54,499 bases of DNA from Gammaproteobacteria bacterium (GTDB lineage: Bacteria > Pseudomonadota > Gammaproteobacteria > SZUA-152). The notes under the pieces were generated by a model. It saw only the letters and a program-made list of their open reading frames with translations, was not told the origin of the DNA and searched no databases. This document shows, one piece after another, positions 44,601-54,288 of the stretch. The stretch lies in contig DROS01000012.1 in assembly GCA_011321815.1 (NCBI GenBank), positions 1 to 54,499 of the forward strand, given 5' to 3'. Both the position numbers and the translations under genes were made by a program. Every line of letters starts with the position of its first letter. The stretch's first letter is position 1.

Positions 44601-45767
44601 ATGAATAAACAGCAGGTTCGCTATTACCCACGCCTTACTTTTTTCAGTCGTTTTTTTCAATCCGGACAAGGCCACCCGCCATTTTTCGTGAGTGGGCTGC
44701 TGCTGGGCTTGCTGTGGCTGAGCGGCATCAGCCATGCTGACACTTCCGCCGCCGACACCCGCCTGTTGTTTTCCGCCAATCAGGCAGCACATGATCTTTC
44801 CGTATATCAATTAAACCTGCACAACGGTGAACTGCACGAAGTGCCCGGTTCACCTTATAAAACCGGCCGTTACCCCGTATCCGTGGACAGCCTGCCCGAT
44901 GGCCGCTTCGTCTATGTCGCCAATCAGGGGTCTGACAGCATTTCAGTATTTGAGGTGTCCACCGACGATGGCAGCCTGCACCCTGTACCTGGCTCCCCCT
45001 TTGCAGCGGGTAAATATCCTGACTCAGTACACTTAAGTCCCGATGGCCGCTTTGCCTACATCACTCACGAAGACGATAACAATGTGGCGGTATTCCGCGT
45101 CGATACCAGCACCGGCACCATTCATGATACGGGCTTTACAGCCCCCACTGGCCAGCATCCCATTGACGTCACCCTGACACCCGATGGCCGTTTTGCCTAC
45201 GTCACCAATTTTGATACCGCCAGTGTCAGCACCTATCGCGTCGACCGCAAAACCGGCGCCCTCACACCCACGGGTGCGCCAGTGGCCACCGACGACCGCC
45301 CCATCTACATCAAAATATCACCCAGCGGTCACTTTGCCTTTGTTGCCAATTATGGCTCCACTACGGTGTCAGTCTTTCACATCAACCCGGATAATGGCCA
45401 GCTGTCGCCCGTGTCAGGCTCACCCTTCCAGGCCGGCGCCCAACCCTATTCCGTAACGGTAGACCCTACCGAACACTTTGTTTACGCCGCCAACTGGGGA
45501 ACACACGACGTATCGGCCTACACTCTGGACAACACCAGCGGCAAACTGACTGCGGTAAAAGGCTCCCCCTTTAGCGCCGACTGGTTTCCGTACGCCGTGG
45601 TGGTCGACGACAAAACACAATACGTTTACGTCGCCAATAATGGTGCGGGCAACATCAGCGCTTATCGTATTAACGCACAAAACGGCGCACTCACAGAACT
45701 GGCGCATTCGCCGTTTGCTGCGGATCTGGGGCCCTATGGCCTGAGCCTCAGCCAGCAACAACGGTGA
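44601..45767 (+). CDS. Secreted lactonase-like beta-propeller (YVTN/6-phosphogluconolactonase fold)
   Basis: A 388-residue protein whose first 50 residues contain a long basic region, then a signal-like helix VSGLLLGLLWLSGISHA. The rest is seven repeated blades of about 45 residues with the phrases LSPDGRFAYI, NNVAVFRVD, and PGSPFAAGKYP. This is the cycloisomerase/lactonase type propeller. An exported product makes a pentose-phosphate pathway role unlikely, so I do not call it Pgl. The start follows AGGGGGGA by a spacer of five bases. Confidence 0.82.
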   Translation: MNKQQVRYYPRLTFFSRFFQSGQGHPPFFVSGLLLGLLWLSGISHADTSAADTRLLFSANQAAHDLSVYQLNLHNGELHEVPGSPYKTGRYPVSVDSLPDGRFVYVANQGSDSISVFEVSTDDGSLHPVPGSPFAAGKYPDSVHLSPDGRFAYITHEDDNNVAVFRVDTSTGTIHDTGFTAPTGQHPIDVTLTPDGRFAYVTNFDTASVSTYRVDRKTGALTPTGAPVATDDRPIYIKISPSGHFAFVANYGSTTVSVFHINPDNGQLSPVSGSPFQAGAQPYSVTVDPTEHFVYAANWGTHDVSAYTLDNTSGKLTAVKGSPFSADWFPYAVVVDDKTQYVYVANNGAGNISAYRINAQNGALTELAHSPFAADLGPYGLSLSQQQR

Positions 45768-45803
45768 CAAACCCCACAGGGGAAGCAGGAAACATGACGC
45801 CTG

Positions 45804-46526
45804 TTACGCCCGCGCACAAACCCATACCTCCACCTGCTCCGCCCCGGCATTGAGCAAGGTGTCCGCTAACTCATGCGCAGTGCTGCCAGTGGTCATCACA
45901 TCATCAATGATCACCACGCTGCCACTCAGCGGCTGCACGACTTCAAACGCCCCGCGTATATTTTTCAATCGTTCTTTGCGTGACAAATCAGACTGTGGGG
46001 GAGTGGCCCGTATACGTCGTACTCCGTGATGATTCAGCGGTACGTTAAAGTACCTGGCTATCGGCCGCGCCAGTTCCACGGCCTGATTAAAACCGCGTTC
46101 ACGCAGCCGCGTAGCGTGCAGAGGTACAGGGATAATCTGCCCGGGCGCAGCCTCCACCACGGCAGCCAGCCATTGTGTCATCAATTCGCCCAGCAGCCGC
46201 GCCTGCGTCAGCCCACCATTGAACTTGAGCCCCCGCAACAAATGATCCAGTGGAGCCTGATAACAAAAAGGTGACAAGCAGGATTCAAAGGCGGGAGGCT
46301 GCGTTTGACAACGACCACACAGCGCTTCGGTCGCCGTGGCGCTCAGTGGCAGGGCACAGCGGACACATTGAAAACCCATCGTCCAGGGCAGAGACTGCTG
46401 GCAGGCCAGGCATAAATCCCAGCTGCGATGATTGCGCCTGGCGCCCGCCGCGCCGCACAAAATACACACCGGCGGCAACAGGATCGCCGCCACCTGCGAC
46501 TGTATGTTTTTTATCCATCCGTTCAC
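45804..46526 (-). CDS. ComF family phosphoribosyltransferase-like protein
   Basis: A 240-residue protein of the ComF group, linked to DNA uptake and recombination in naturally competent bacteria. The N-terminus has zinc-finger-like CxxC pairs (CILCGAAG, CLACQQ, CVRCALP, CGRCQ). The C-terminal phosphoribosyltransferase domain has IPVPLHATRLRERGFNQA and the PRPP loop VVIIDDVMTTGSTAHE. Its gene lies head to head with bioB, a common arrangement in gammaproteobacteria. Confidence 0.9.
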   Translation of the reverse strand: MNGWIKNIQSQVAAILLPPVCILCGAAGARRNHRSWDLCLACQQSLPWTMGFQCVRCALPLSATATEALCGRCQTQPPAFESCLSPFCYQAPLDHLLRGLKFNGGLTQARLLGELMTQWLAAVVEAAPGQIIPVPLHATRLRERGFNQAVELARPIARYFNVPLNHHGVRRIRATPPQSDLSRKERLKNIRGAFEVVQPLSGSVVIIDDVMTTGSTAHELADTLLNAGAEQVEVWVCARA

Positions 46527-46544
46527 CTTTCATCACCTCCCCGG

Positions 46545-46572
46545 TTGACAGTCTATTACCAGCCACTAGAAT
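46545..46572 (+). promoter_or_regulatory. Sigma70-type promoter for bioB
   Basis: TTGACA (46545-46550) and TAGAAT (46567-46572) are 16 bases apart, with the bioB ATG 44 bases further. This is a strong promoter by sequence. No BirA-type operator (TTGTAAACC dyad) overlaps it. Confidence 0.7.
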
Positions 46573-46615
46573 GCTCCTTCGACTTAAACCCCAACCACAC
46601 AACACCGGAGCCCCC

Positions 46616-47635
46616 ATGGACAACGCCATCTGCCAGCGCATCGACAACATTACCCACCGGGTGCTTGATGGCGGCGAAGCCAGTGCCTCTGAGGGCCAAT
46701 GGCTCATCGGCCTGCATCATGACTACCTGCCCTGGTTGATGGCGGGCGCCGACCGTATTCGCAAAGCCAATCGCGGTGATGAAATTGAAGTCTGCGCCAT
46801 CTCCAACGTGCGCTCCGGTAATTGCTCGGAAAACTGTTCCTTCTGCTCCCAAAGCGGTCACCACAAAAACACCCGCGCCCCCGTTTACGAATTCATCGAC
46901 AGCACTGAACTGACCCGGCAGGCGCAACGTGCCCGTGAATGGGGCGCCAGTGACTTTGGCGTGGTCTCCAAAGGCTGGGGCATGCGCTCCGACAAAGAGC
47001 GCGAAAAACTGGGCGAGTATTTTTCAGCGATGGATGAAAACTCTGACATCGGTCGCTGTGCCAGTCTCGGCGTGCTCACTGAAAGCACCGCCAGAGAACT
47101 GAAAGGCATGGGCCTGGAAAATTACCATCACAACCTGGAATCCGCCAGGAGTTTTTTTGACAACGTATGCACTTCACACAGTTACCAGGAAAACATCGAC
47201 ACCATTCGCCACGCCCGTGATGCCGGATTACGTGTGTGTGCGGGCGGTATTTTGGGTATGGGTGAAAGCCTGGACCAGCGCATTGAGCTGGCCGTGCAAT
47301 TGCGCGACCTCGGCGTGGAATCCGTGCCGCTGAATTTTCTCAGCCCGCAGCAGGGTACCCCCATGGCTGACCGCGAACCGCTTTCGGCCTATGAAATTCT
47401 GCAAAGCATTGCAGTGTTTCGCTACTTGTTACCCAAGGCAGAAATCCGTATTGCTGGTGGCCGCCAGTTTCTTGGTGACATGCAGTCCATGATCTTTATG
47501 GCCGGTGCTTCCGGGGTGATGATCGGTGATTACCTCACCACCAGCGGTCGCAGTGTGGATGATGACCTGCAAATGTTTGATGATTTGAAATTGCGTATAC
47601 GTGGAGACACCCAGCAACGCCGCGCTGCCGGTTAA
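46616..47635 (+). CDS. bioB: Biotin synthase
   Basis: Radical SAM enzyme that inserts sulfur into dethiobiotin. The 339-residue product has the SAM cluster cysteines as CSENCSFC (Cys70, Cys74, Cys77). YHHNLESAR, RVCAGGILGMGES and the arginine in IRIAGGRQ mark the auxiliary 2Fe-2S site region. ATG 46616 is preferred, because a longer frame has no similarity. This BioB has LLPKAEIRIAGGR and DYLTTSGR, typical of the family. It is the first of the bio genes but is separated from bioF by 395 bases of repeats. Confidence 0.96.
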   Translation: MDNAICQRIDNITHRVLDGGEASASEGQWLIGLHHDYLPWLMAGADRIRKANRGDEIEVCAISNVRSGNCSENCSFCSQSGHHKNTRAPVYEFIDSTELTRQAQRAREWGASDFGVVSKGWGMRSDKEREKLGEYFSAMDENSDIGRCASLGVLTESTARELKGMGLENYHHNLESARSFFDNVCTSHSYQENIDTIRHARDAGLRVCAGGILGMGESLDQRIELAVQLRDLGVESVPLNFLSPQQGTPMADREPLSAYEILQSIAVFRYLLPKAEIRIAGGRQFLGDMQSMIFMAGASGVMIGDYLTTSGRSVDDDLQMFDDLKLRIRGDTQQRRAAG

Positions 47636-47644
47636 CAATAAGAT

Positions 47645-47793
47645 TGTAGGTTGGGGTGAGGTGCGAACCCCAACATGTTAATAACACGGAGCAGGAATAT
47701 TTTTTGGCACTGACAATTAAAATCAGTTTGTGTATGGCAGTTTGTTGCCCAGGCATGTTGGGGTTCATAAAAAAACATTCACCCCAACCTACA
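47645..47793. repeat. 149-bp element with two-part inverted ends
   Basis: The left arm has TGTAGGTTGGGGTGA and, after five bases, GAACCCCAACATG. The right arm has CATGTTGGGGTTC and, after twelve bases, TCACCCCAACCTACA. Both parts match exactly in reverse. The middle has a small hairpin (ACTGA/TCAGT at 47709-47727). No ORF is inside. It looks like a non-autonomous element of the widely seen GTAGGTTGGGGTGA type. Confidence 0.8.
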
Positions 47794-47809
47794 CTCTGAA
47801 GACACCGTC

Positions 47810-47834
47810 ATTCCGGCATGTTTTTAGCCGGAAT
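47810..47834. repeat. Small dyad ATTCCGGC...GCCGGAAT
   Basis: ATTCCGGC (47810-47817) and GCCGGAAT (47827-47834) are exact reverse complements with a nine-base loop. The surrounding GTCATTCCGGCATG...GCCGGAATCCAG is a common intergenic repeat in bacteria. It has no T-run for termination. Confidence 0.6.
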
Positions 47835-47871
47835 CCAGAGATTTATACTCCCGGACAAGTGACGTGTCATA

Positions 47872-47954
47872 AACGCAGAGGTCACAGAGACGCAAAGGAC
47901 GCAGAGAAAACACGAAAAACTTTGCGTCCTTTGCGCCTCTGCGATCTCTGCGTT
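47872..47954. repeat. 83-bp palindromic repeat, AACGCAGAG type
   Basis: AACGCAGAG (47872-47880) pairs with CTCTGCGTT (47946-47954), and CGCAAAGGACGCA pairs with TTGCGTCCTTTGCG inside. The centre is an A-rich loop. This type of GCAGAG/CTCTGC intergenic repeat is widespread. A degraded copy lies after bioD at 51661-51722. Confidence 0.75.
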
Positions 47955-48030
47955 AAATACCCGGTAATCCTTAAAAACCGCGTGTTTTTGCACTTAATTC
48001 ACATTAGATTCTCATGCTGACGCATTAAAA

Positions 48031-49227
48031 ATGACAAGCCAACAATCAATGGAGGAAACTCTCGCGCCAGCATTGCAGCGACGCCACGCACAGTCTCTCT
48101 ATCGTCAACGCCGCATCGTAACCGGCCCACAGGGCTCCCGTTTATCGTTAGACGATGGCAGCGTACTCAATTTTTGCAGCAATGATTATCTCGGCCTTGC
48201 CAATCACCCGGAAATTATTGCCGCGTTGAAACGCGGTGCCGATGAATACGGTGTTGGCGCGGGCGCTTCACACCTCATCAACGGTCACAGCCGCGCCCAT
48301 CACGCGCTGGAAGAGGCGCTGGCGGATTTTTTGGGCCGTCCACGCGCATTGCTGTTTTCCACCGGCTACATGGCTAACCTGGGGGTCATCACCAGCCTGG
48401 TGGGTAAAGGTGATGCAATACTGGAAGATCGTATCAATCATGCCTCGCTGATTGATGCCGGGCTGTTATCTGGCGCGCGCCTGCAACGTTATCTGCACGC
48501 TGATATCAATTCCCTCCACAAACATTTGCAAAAACAGGCAAACACTGATGACAGGCGCCGGCTCATTGCTACCGATGGTGTGTTCAGCATGGATGGGGAT
48601 CTCGCACCATTGCCCGCACTTTCCGCAACAGCACAGCACTATAATGCCTGGCTGATGGTGGATGATGCCCACGGGATAGGCATTATCGGCAAACAGGGAC
48701 GCGGCACAGTTGACCACTTTGCGTTAGACCAAAACCAAGCGCCGGTGCTTATGGGTACACTGAGCAAGGCCTTTGGTGCTTTCGGTGCCTTTGTTGCTGG
48801 CAGCGAAGCCTTGATTGACACCCTGATTCAACAGGCTCGCAGTTATATTTACACCACAGCGCTGCCGCCAGCCATTGCTGAGGCAGCACGCACCGGCCTT
48901 GCATTGTTGCAGGCTGGTGATGAGCGGCGTGAAAAACTTACCGCCCTCATCCAACAGTTTCGCAACGGCGCAGAACAACTGGGGTTGACGTTAATGGCGT
49001 CACAGACACCCATTCAGCCGTTGATTGTCGGCACTGCCAGACAGGCCATGACCCTGAGCGAAATCCTGTTGCAAGACCATCAAATTCTGGTCAGCGCCAT
49101 TCGCCCGCCCACAGTACCCGAAGGCAGTGCTCGATTACGCATCACCTTATGCGCCAATCACACAGCAACACAGGTTGATCAATTACTTGCTGCACTGGAT
49201 GCAGGCACACAGAAAATGGTGCAATGA
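48031..49227 (+). CDS. bioF: 8-Amino-7-oxononanoate synthase
   Basis: PLP enzyme that joins pimeloyl-ACP and L-alanine in biotin synthesis. The 398-residue product has the conserved [24 protein letters not shown], the cofactor-ring Asp and His in VDDAHGIG (around 210-216), and the PLP Lys246 in [12 protein letters not shown]. It begins the compact set bioF-H-C-D, in which each stop overlaps the next start. Confidence 0.95.
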   Translation: MTSQQSMEETLAPALQRRHAQSLYRQRRIVTGPQGSRLSLDDGSVLNFCSNDYLGLANHPEIIAALKRGADEYGVGAGASHLINGHSRAHHALEEALADFLGRPRALLFSTGYMANLGVITSLVGKGDAILEDRINHASLIDAGLLSGARLQRYLHADINSLHKHLQKQANTDDRRRLIATDGVFSMDGDLAPLPALSATAQHYNAWLMVDDAHGIGIIGKQGRGTVDHFALDQNQAPVLMGTLSKAFGAFGAFVAGSEALIDTLIQQARSYIYTTALPPAIAEAARTGLALLQAGDERREKLTALIQQFRNGAEQLGLTLMASQTPIQPLIVGTARQAMTLSEILLQDHQILVSAIRPPTVPEGSARLRITLCANHTATQVDQLLAALDAGTQKMVQ

Positions 49228-49988
49228 ATCTTTTTACGCAAACACTCGGTGACGGAGCAGATGTTGTCCTGTTACATGGCTGGGGAATGAATGCCGACGT
49301 GTGGGAAGGCATTTTGCCCACACTCACAAAGCAGTTCCGCGTCACCCTGCTTGACCTGCCCGGGCACGGGCGCAGCCTGGACAGCCTCGCGGATTACAGC
49401 CTGAAAAATCTGGCCGCCACCATTGACGCCTTTATTCCCCAAAACGCCATGCTTATCGGCTGGTCACTGGGCGGCATGATCGCCACACAACTGACATTGA
49501 ACAAGCCGGATAACATTCGCAAGCTCGTGCTGGTGGCCAGCGCGCCACAATTTGTACGCGACGACACATGGCCCGACGGTACTGAGGCCGAAGTGCTGGA
49601 CAGTTTTGCTGATGGCCTCAAGCAAAACTATCAGCAAACCATCAAACGCTTTATCGCCATTCAGGCCATGGGCAGTGAACATGCCCGCGAACAGCAGCAC
49701 ATTTTGCGTGAGCGGGTGTTTCGTCATGGCAATCCGCAACCCGCCGCACTGGAGGCCGGGCTGGCAATTCTGCGCCACACAAACCTACGCCCTGGGCTGG
49801 CAAAAATCGCCTGTCCCACATTGCTTATCAGTGGCGAGCACGATGCGTTGTTTCGACGCAGCGCCGCAGAAAAAACCCAGGCCATGATGGCCGATGCCCG
49901 CTTGTCGGTTATTCCCGGTGCAGGACATGCGCCTTTTTTGTCACACCCGGATGCGTTTTTGCAAACACTTGTTCCCTTTTTATCCTGA
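49224..49988 (+). CDS. bioH: Pimeloyl-ACP methyl ester esterase
   Basis: Alpha/beta hydrolase that removes the methyl group from pimeloyl-ACP methyl ester and so ends the BioC-started pimelate route. The 254-residue protein has [14 protein letters not shown] for the oxyanion hole, the nucleophile Ser81 in IGWSLGGM, and the catalytic His in [12 protein letters not shown]. The start overlaps bioF by four bases (ATGA). Confidence 0.93.
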   Translation: MNLFTQTLGDGADVVLLHGWGMNADVWEGILPTLTKQFRVTLLDLPGHGRSLDSLADYSLKNLAATIDAFIPQNAMLIGWSLGGMIATQLTLNKPDNIRKLVLVASAPQFVRDDTWPDGTEAEVLDSFADGLKQNYQQTIKRFIAIQAMGSEHAREQQHILRERVFRHGNPQPAALEAGLAILRHTNLRPGLAKIACPTLLISGEHDALFRRSAAEKTQAMMADARLSVIPGAGHAPFLSHPDAFLQTLVPFLS

Positions 49989-50929
49989 TGTTTTGCCGTA
50001 CAATGACAACCAACAGACTTTCACAAAACCCATTGCACAAACTGGAAAAGTTGCGTGTGCGCCAATCCTTCGATGCCGCTGCTGAGCATTACGACGATGT
50101 TGCAGTATTGCAACGTGAAATTGGCGAACGCATTCTTGAACGGCTGGAGCTGGTCCGGCTTGAACCCTGCACCATACTCGATATCGGCGCAGGCACTGGC
50201 GTGTGCTCACAGGCATTAGGCAGACAATATAAAAAAGCACATATTGTTTCCCTGGACCTCGCGCCACGCATGCTGCAACACGCCCGGCAACGGGGTGGCT
50301 GGCTGCACAAACAACTCAACAAATGGACCGCTAAAAACAGTTATGTTTGTGCCGATGCCGAACAACTGCCCATTGCCGACCATAGCGTCGAACTGATTTT
50401 TTCCAACGCCACTCTGCAATGGTGTGACGATCTTGAGCACACCTTTTCTGAATTTCGGCGGGTACTCAAACCCGGCGGACTGCTGATGTTTTCCACCTTT
50501 GGCCCGGACACACTGAAAGAATTGCGCCAGAGCTGGCAGGCAGCAGATGCTACTGCTTCCCGTGGGGCGGTGCATGTGCATGACTTCGTCGATATGCACG
50601 ATATTGGTGACGCCATGCTGCGCGCCAGCCTGGCTGACCCGGTAATGGATGTGGAAAATTTCACGCTCACCTATCCCGATGTTTATCAGCTCATGCGTGA
50701 ACTCAAAACCCTGGGTGCGCACAACATGGCCAGTGAACGTCGCCACACGCTGACCGGAAAAACACGCCTGAAAAACATGGCCGCTGCCTACGAAAAACTG
50801 CGTCACCAAGGCACTCTTCCGGTAACCTACGAAGTGGTTTATGGGCATGCATGGGCGCCGCTTACCCGTAAAAACGAGGTTACCGTCAACATGCCTGTTA
50901 ACCCGATGAACCCCGGTTTACGCCGCTAA
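49988..50929 (+). CDS. bioC: Malonyl-ACP O-methyltransferase
   Basis: SAM-dependent enzyme that masks malonyl-ACP as a methyl ester so that fatty acid synthesis can build pimelate. The 313-residue product has the SAM loop ILDIGAGTGVCS (63-74), DLAPRMLQHAR, and LIFSNATLQWCDD. It is longer than E. coli BioC by about 60 residues, mainly at the C-terminus. The ATG shares one base with the bioH stop (TGATG). A second ATG five codons later is possible. Confidence 0.93.
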   Translation: MFCRTMTTNRLSQNPLHKLEKLRVRQSFDAAAEHYDDVAVLQREIGERILERLELVRLEPCTILDIGAGTGVCSQALGRQYKKAHIVSLDLAPRMLQHARQRGGWLHKQLNKWTAKNSYVCADAEQLPIADHSVELIFSNATLQWCDDLEHTFSEFRRVLKPGGLLMFSTFGPDTLKELRQSWQAADATASRGAVHVHDFVDMHDIGDAMLRASLADPVMDVENFTLTYPDVYQLMRELKTLGAHNMASERRHTLTGKTRLKNMAAAYEKLRHQGTLPVTYEVVYGHAWAPLTRKNEVTVNMPVNPMNPGLRR

Positions 50930-51630
50930 TGGGTAAAGGTTTTTTTATCACCGGCACCGACACTGATGTGGGAAAAACCACTATTGCACTGGGCCTGATG
51001 GCAGCCTTGCAACAACAGGGATTACGGGTTGCTGCAATGAAACCCGTATCAGCAGGCTGCACAAAAACAACCGGGGGCTTGCGCAACGATGATGCTGTAC
51101 AACTTATGCAACAGGCCAGTGTTGAACTGCCTTACGACGTAGTGAATCCCTATGCTTTTGCAGCGGCCATCGCACCGCATATTGCTGCGGCACAGAACAA
51201 CACAATCTTGCATATCAAACCGCTTTGCCGCGCCTACGAAAGAATTGCGGCACAGGCCGATGTGGTGATTGTTGAAGGTGCCGGTGGCTGGCGGGTGCCG
51301 CTGAATGAAAATGAAACCATGGCCGACCTCGCCACCGCGCTGGGGCTGCCGGTTATCAATGTGGTGGGCTTGCGTTTAGGTTGTCTGAATCATGCACTGC
51401 TAACCGCAGAAAGCATTACCGCACATGGCCTGCAACACACGGCCTGGGTTGGCAATACGCTATGTACCGACATGACTTGTACCACTGAAAATATCATGGC
51501 CTTGAAACAGCGACTGCCGGGCGACTGCCTGGGCGTTGTGCCGTTTACCGCATCTTTGTCACAACAACACACATCTTTCTGTGAAAACATTGCCCGTCAC
51601 CTGAATGTTTCCACACTGCTGTCCCACTGA
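50929..51630 (+). CDS. bioD: Dethiobiotin synthetase
   Basis: ATP-dependent carboxylase that closes the ureido ring to form dethiobiotin. The 233-residue product has the P-loop GTDTDVGKTT (9-18), MKPVSAGC with the substrate-binding Lys, and VEGAGGWRVPL. The start overlaps the bioC stop (TAATG). bioA, needed between BioF and BioD, is not in the window. Confidence 0.95.
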   Translation: MGKGFFITGTDTDVGKTTIALGLMAALQQQGLRVAAMKPVSAGCTKTTGGLRNDDAVQLMQQASVELPYDVVNPYAFAAAIAPHIAAAQNNTILHIKPLCRAYERIAAQADVVIVEGAGGWRVPLNENETMADLATALGLPVINVVGLRLGCLNHALLTAESITAHGLQHTAWVGNTLCTDMTCTTENIMALKQRLPGDCLGVVPFTASLSQQHTSFCENIARHLNVSTLLSH

Positions 51631-51660
51631 CACACACGTAAAACCAATGCGCTGTCAACA

Positions 51661-51722
51661 CAAAAGGCGCAAAGCCTAGTACTCTTTCCTTTGCGCTCTT
51701 CGTGAACGTTGCGTTAAATACG
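51661..51722. repeat. Degraded copy of the AACGCAGAG-type palindrome
   Basis: AAAAGGCGCAAAG on the left and CTTTGCGCTCTTCGTGAACG, then TTGCGTTAAATAC, on the right resemble the arms of the repeat at 47872-47954 with several changes. Copies at both ends flank bioF-H-C-D. Confidence 0.55.
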
Positions 51723-51805
51723 CAACAATAAATTTTGAAGCAAACCCTGAAACAACCACTGCGACCAAAATCAGGGACTTGTAAAATCAACTTTTGATTT
51801 GTATT

Positions 51806-51838
51806 AAAAAAGCCAGGGAGGTGTTAACACTTCCCTGG
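51806..51838 (-). terminator. Terminator of the large lipoprotein gene
   Basis: CCAGGGA (51813-51819) pairs with TCCCTGG (51832-51838), and the inner GTGTTAACAC is itself palindromic, giving a stem of about 13 bp. On the minus strand a run of six T follows. It lies ten bases after the stop at 51848. Confidence 0.85.
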
Positions 51839-51847
51839 ACTGAGCGA

Positions 51848-53971
51848 TCACAAAATATCAAAAGTGCCGTCCGTGTAGGTGATTTTCGTCAGGCCATTAT
51901 TCAGGTGAACAACGGTGGCATACATTTGACCATTGAGCGCAATGCTTCCGGGTGAGATTTTGAAGTCATTCTCCAGAACCATACTGACGCCATCCTGGTT
52001 GGTAATGGTTATGCTGCCCGTTGCGTTTATGGTGGCGAAGTTACTCATGCCGGAGTAGCTGCTGTCCATCAGGATCTGCCGCAGACCATAGTTAATCGCA
52101 ACGGTCATGGTGCCGCTTTCATAAAAACCGGTTCGACTGCTGCTGATATTGACAGAAGCTTCTGGCAAACCGGCCAGTTGCAGACTGAAAGTCAGGCCCA
52201 TACTGCCCGTTGAAAACGGATCAAAAGGCAAAAAGCCACCAACACCGCCACCAATGCCGGTGGTGTTGGCCACGAGATTGGCATCCAGGCTATTGCCAGT
52301 GGTGTCACTGATACTGCCGCTCATAACCACAGAGTTGGATGTGGCCCAGATGCTGCCACTATAACCATCCTCTACGGGGCCCGACAGCGTGGCGGCAAGA
52401 TCCCCTGCAAAAGTCACTGCGGCAATAGGCGCACCCATGGCATCCAGTTTTTGTGTCAGCACCATGCCCAGGTCCACCGAACCACCGGAAATGGGGGGAA
52501 CAAGGTCGGTGCTCAACGCATCCGGCATCCAATTGACTGTATATGGCGCTGCGGTATTGAGGGTAATGGTGCCACTGGTCAGTTCCACATCAGTAGCCGC
52601 GCTGCGCAAGCTGGCGGAGACAATGCCCAGCGTGAAGCTTGTCGCAGTGACGCCATGGGCAGGCAGTTGCATGGCAATATCAACGGTCACACCGTTAATC
52701 ATTGCGCCGGTGATGCTGATGATCCCCCCCACACTGGTAATAGTGCCTGCACTGAATTGTGGGCCTTCCGGCAGCCCCACCGTGTAGTCACTGAGGGAAC
52801 CGTTAACCACGATACTCCCAAAACTCTGCTTGATGGCATCAAGCACCCCGGCAAAAGCCGGCCCCGTCAGGAACTCATGACTTGCGCCTGCGGCCATGGC
52901 CGCCATGCCGACCTGTTGTATAAAAGCACTTCGCTCGGCACGGGTTTCCTCCTCAATAACAATTCCCCAGGTGCGCATATCTCTCACGAAGGACTTGACC
53001 CTGGCCAGTGCGGACGCACCAGTGATGGGACTGGGGCGCGGATCAATGTTGCCACCGGCAGCAACAGCCTCATCAATGCTCGCCTGTACATTGGCAATTT
53101 TTCCTGATGTATCAGAAATACCAACCGCCCCGACTTTGCCGAGAACGCTGTTTGCTCCGTCAACGATTTCCTGTAAGGAAATAACGCTGTCATCCACACT
53201 CTCGTCATCGGCAATAATCATACCGCCACGGAATGAACTTGACAGAAGCTCAAGAACACCATTGATATCCGGACTTCCTCTGGAAGTATCCGCCAGGGTG
53301 GCCACAGCAGACGAGAAAGCGGCATAAACGATTTCCATCGCAGAACCACCTCTCAGCAAATAAGCATCGGTGACATCCACAATATCGGTGCCAAGAATAT
53401 CGACACCACCCAACAAATTGGACACTTCGGAATTGGCGTTGTAAATCCCGGCAGCATCCAATGACTCCGCCTCCATGGCACGGCTGGCGGCCAGATGGGT
53501 GTAAGGCGTGACGTTGGCAACAAGGCTGTCGTTGGCCTTGGCTTCTGCAACCAGCGCGACCATTGTTAAATTGCCAGGTTTGTACCACTCACCGAAATCA
53601 ATGACATTGTCACTGTCCGTAATATCGTCTGCGCGCTCGCCACAGCCTGCTGGTACATCACACTTCATTTCGGTATTCGCATCAGCACTCACAGTGACCC
53701 GAATTGGTCCACCGCTATAAGTGCGGTCCACTGTCAGCCTGTAACCGCCATCAATCCCGGTCACCGCACTGCCTACCTTAGCAATGACCGCACCGTTGTC
53801 ATCCAGCTCTTCCGCTACCACGTTGCCACGGTTGATCACACCCTTCGCTACACCACCACTGAGAATGACATTGCTGATCTCTGGCTGGGGAACAGGATCA
53901 TCGCTATTGCAACCGACCAACATGATGGCAGCGAGCCCCATAAATCCATTAAGTACTGTCCTTGTACGCAT
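51848..53971 (-). CDS. Large lipoprotein with a carboxypeptidase-regulatory-like N-domain
   Basis: From ATG 53971 the product has 707 residues. The lipobox is in MGLAAIMLVGC (Cys about 21), then an acidic linker. Residues 35-90 look like a small beta-sandwich of carboxypeptidase-regulatory type (GGVAKGVINRGNV...GIDGGYRLTV). The middle is helical; the C-terminal 300 residues are Gly/Ser/Thr-rich beta structure with repeated phrases such as ITSVGGIISITGA and VVMSGSISDTTGN. A GAGG site fits this start; an upstream ATG at 54031 lacks a signal sequence. Probably outer-membrane bound; function unknown. Confidence 0.75.
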   Translation of the reverse strand: MRTRTVLNGFMGLAAIMLVGCNSDDPVPQPEISNVILSGGVAKGVINRGNVVAEELDDNGAVIAKVGSAVTGIDGGYRLTVDRTYSGGPIRVTVSADANTEMKCDVPAGCGERADDITDSDNVIDFGEWYKPGNLTMVALVAEAKANDSLVANVTPYTHLAASRAMEAESLDAAGIYNANSEVSNLLGGVDILGTDIVDVTDAYLLRGGSAMEIVYAAFSSAVATLADTSRGSPDINGVLELLSSSFRGGMIIADDESVDDSVISLQEIVDGANSVLGKVGAVGISDTSGKIANVQASIDEAVAAGGNIDPRPSPITGASALARVKSFVRDMRTWGIVIEEETRAERSAFIQQVGMAAMAAGASHEFLTGPAFAGVLDAIKQSFGSIVVNGSLSDYTVGLPEGPQFSAGTITSVGGIISITGAMINGVTVDIAMQLPAHGVTATSFTLGIVSASLRSAATDVELTSGTITLNTAAPYTVNWMPDALSTDLVPPISGGSVDLGMVLTQKLDAMGAPIAAVTFAGDLAATLSGPVEDGYSGSIWATSNSVVMSGSISDTTGNSLDANLVANTTGIGGGVGGFLPFDPFSTGSMGLTFSLQLAGLPEASVNISSSRTGFYESGTMTVAINYGLRQILMDSSYSGMSNFATINATGSITITNQDGVSMVLENDFKISPGSIALNGQMYATVVHLNNGLTKITYTDGTFDIL

Positions 53972-54255
53972 GACCTCAACCTCTTGGTAAATTCTCTCAA
54001 AGCTTCCCGGAAAACGGTAAACAAACATCACCAGATAAAAATGCGATGTTGATTTACGGTGGGACGACGAATGGTTACATACTTTTTTGATAAATCAAAA
54101 TCATAACTGGATATAAGCGGCCAGATATGACTTTGTGCAATTTTTGTGCGCTTTATTGTCCATATCACTTCTGATTGGGTATTTGGCACACCGCTCGTTA
54201 GAATAAAACGAGTATTACAACTTATAGTTACAACTTGCTAAGTATCGCCAGGAAG

Positions 54256-54288
54256 CACCCGTACCCATCGGTTAAGCGGGTGTTTTTT
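54256..54288 (+). terminator. Rightward terminator with no gene before it
   Basis: CACCCG (54256-54261) pairs with CGGGTG (54277-54282), then six T. The loop is 15 bases. No plus-strand ORF ends before it, so it may end a small RNA. Confidence 0.55.

Noticed and set aside
44601-45767. Naming the beta-propeller protein Pgl (6-phosphogluconolactonase)
   Set aside because: It has an export signal, so it would not meet its substrate; only the fold is supported.
46527-46615. BirA operator before bioB
   Set aside because: No TTGTAAACC-type dyad is present around the promoter.
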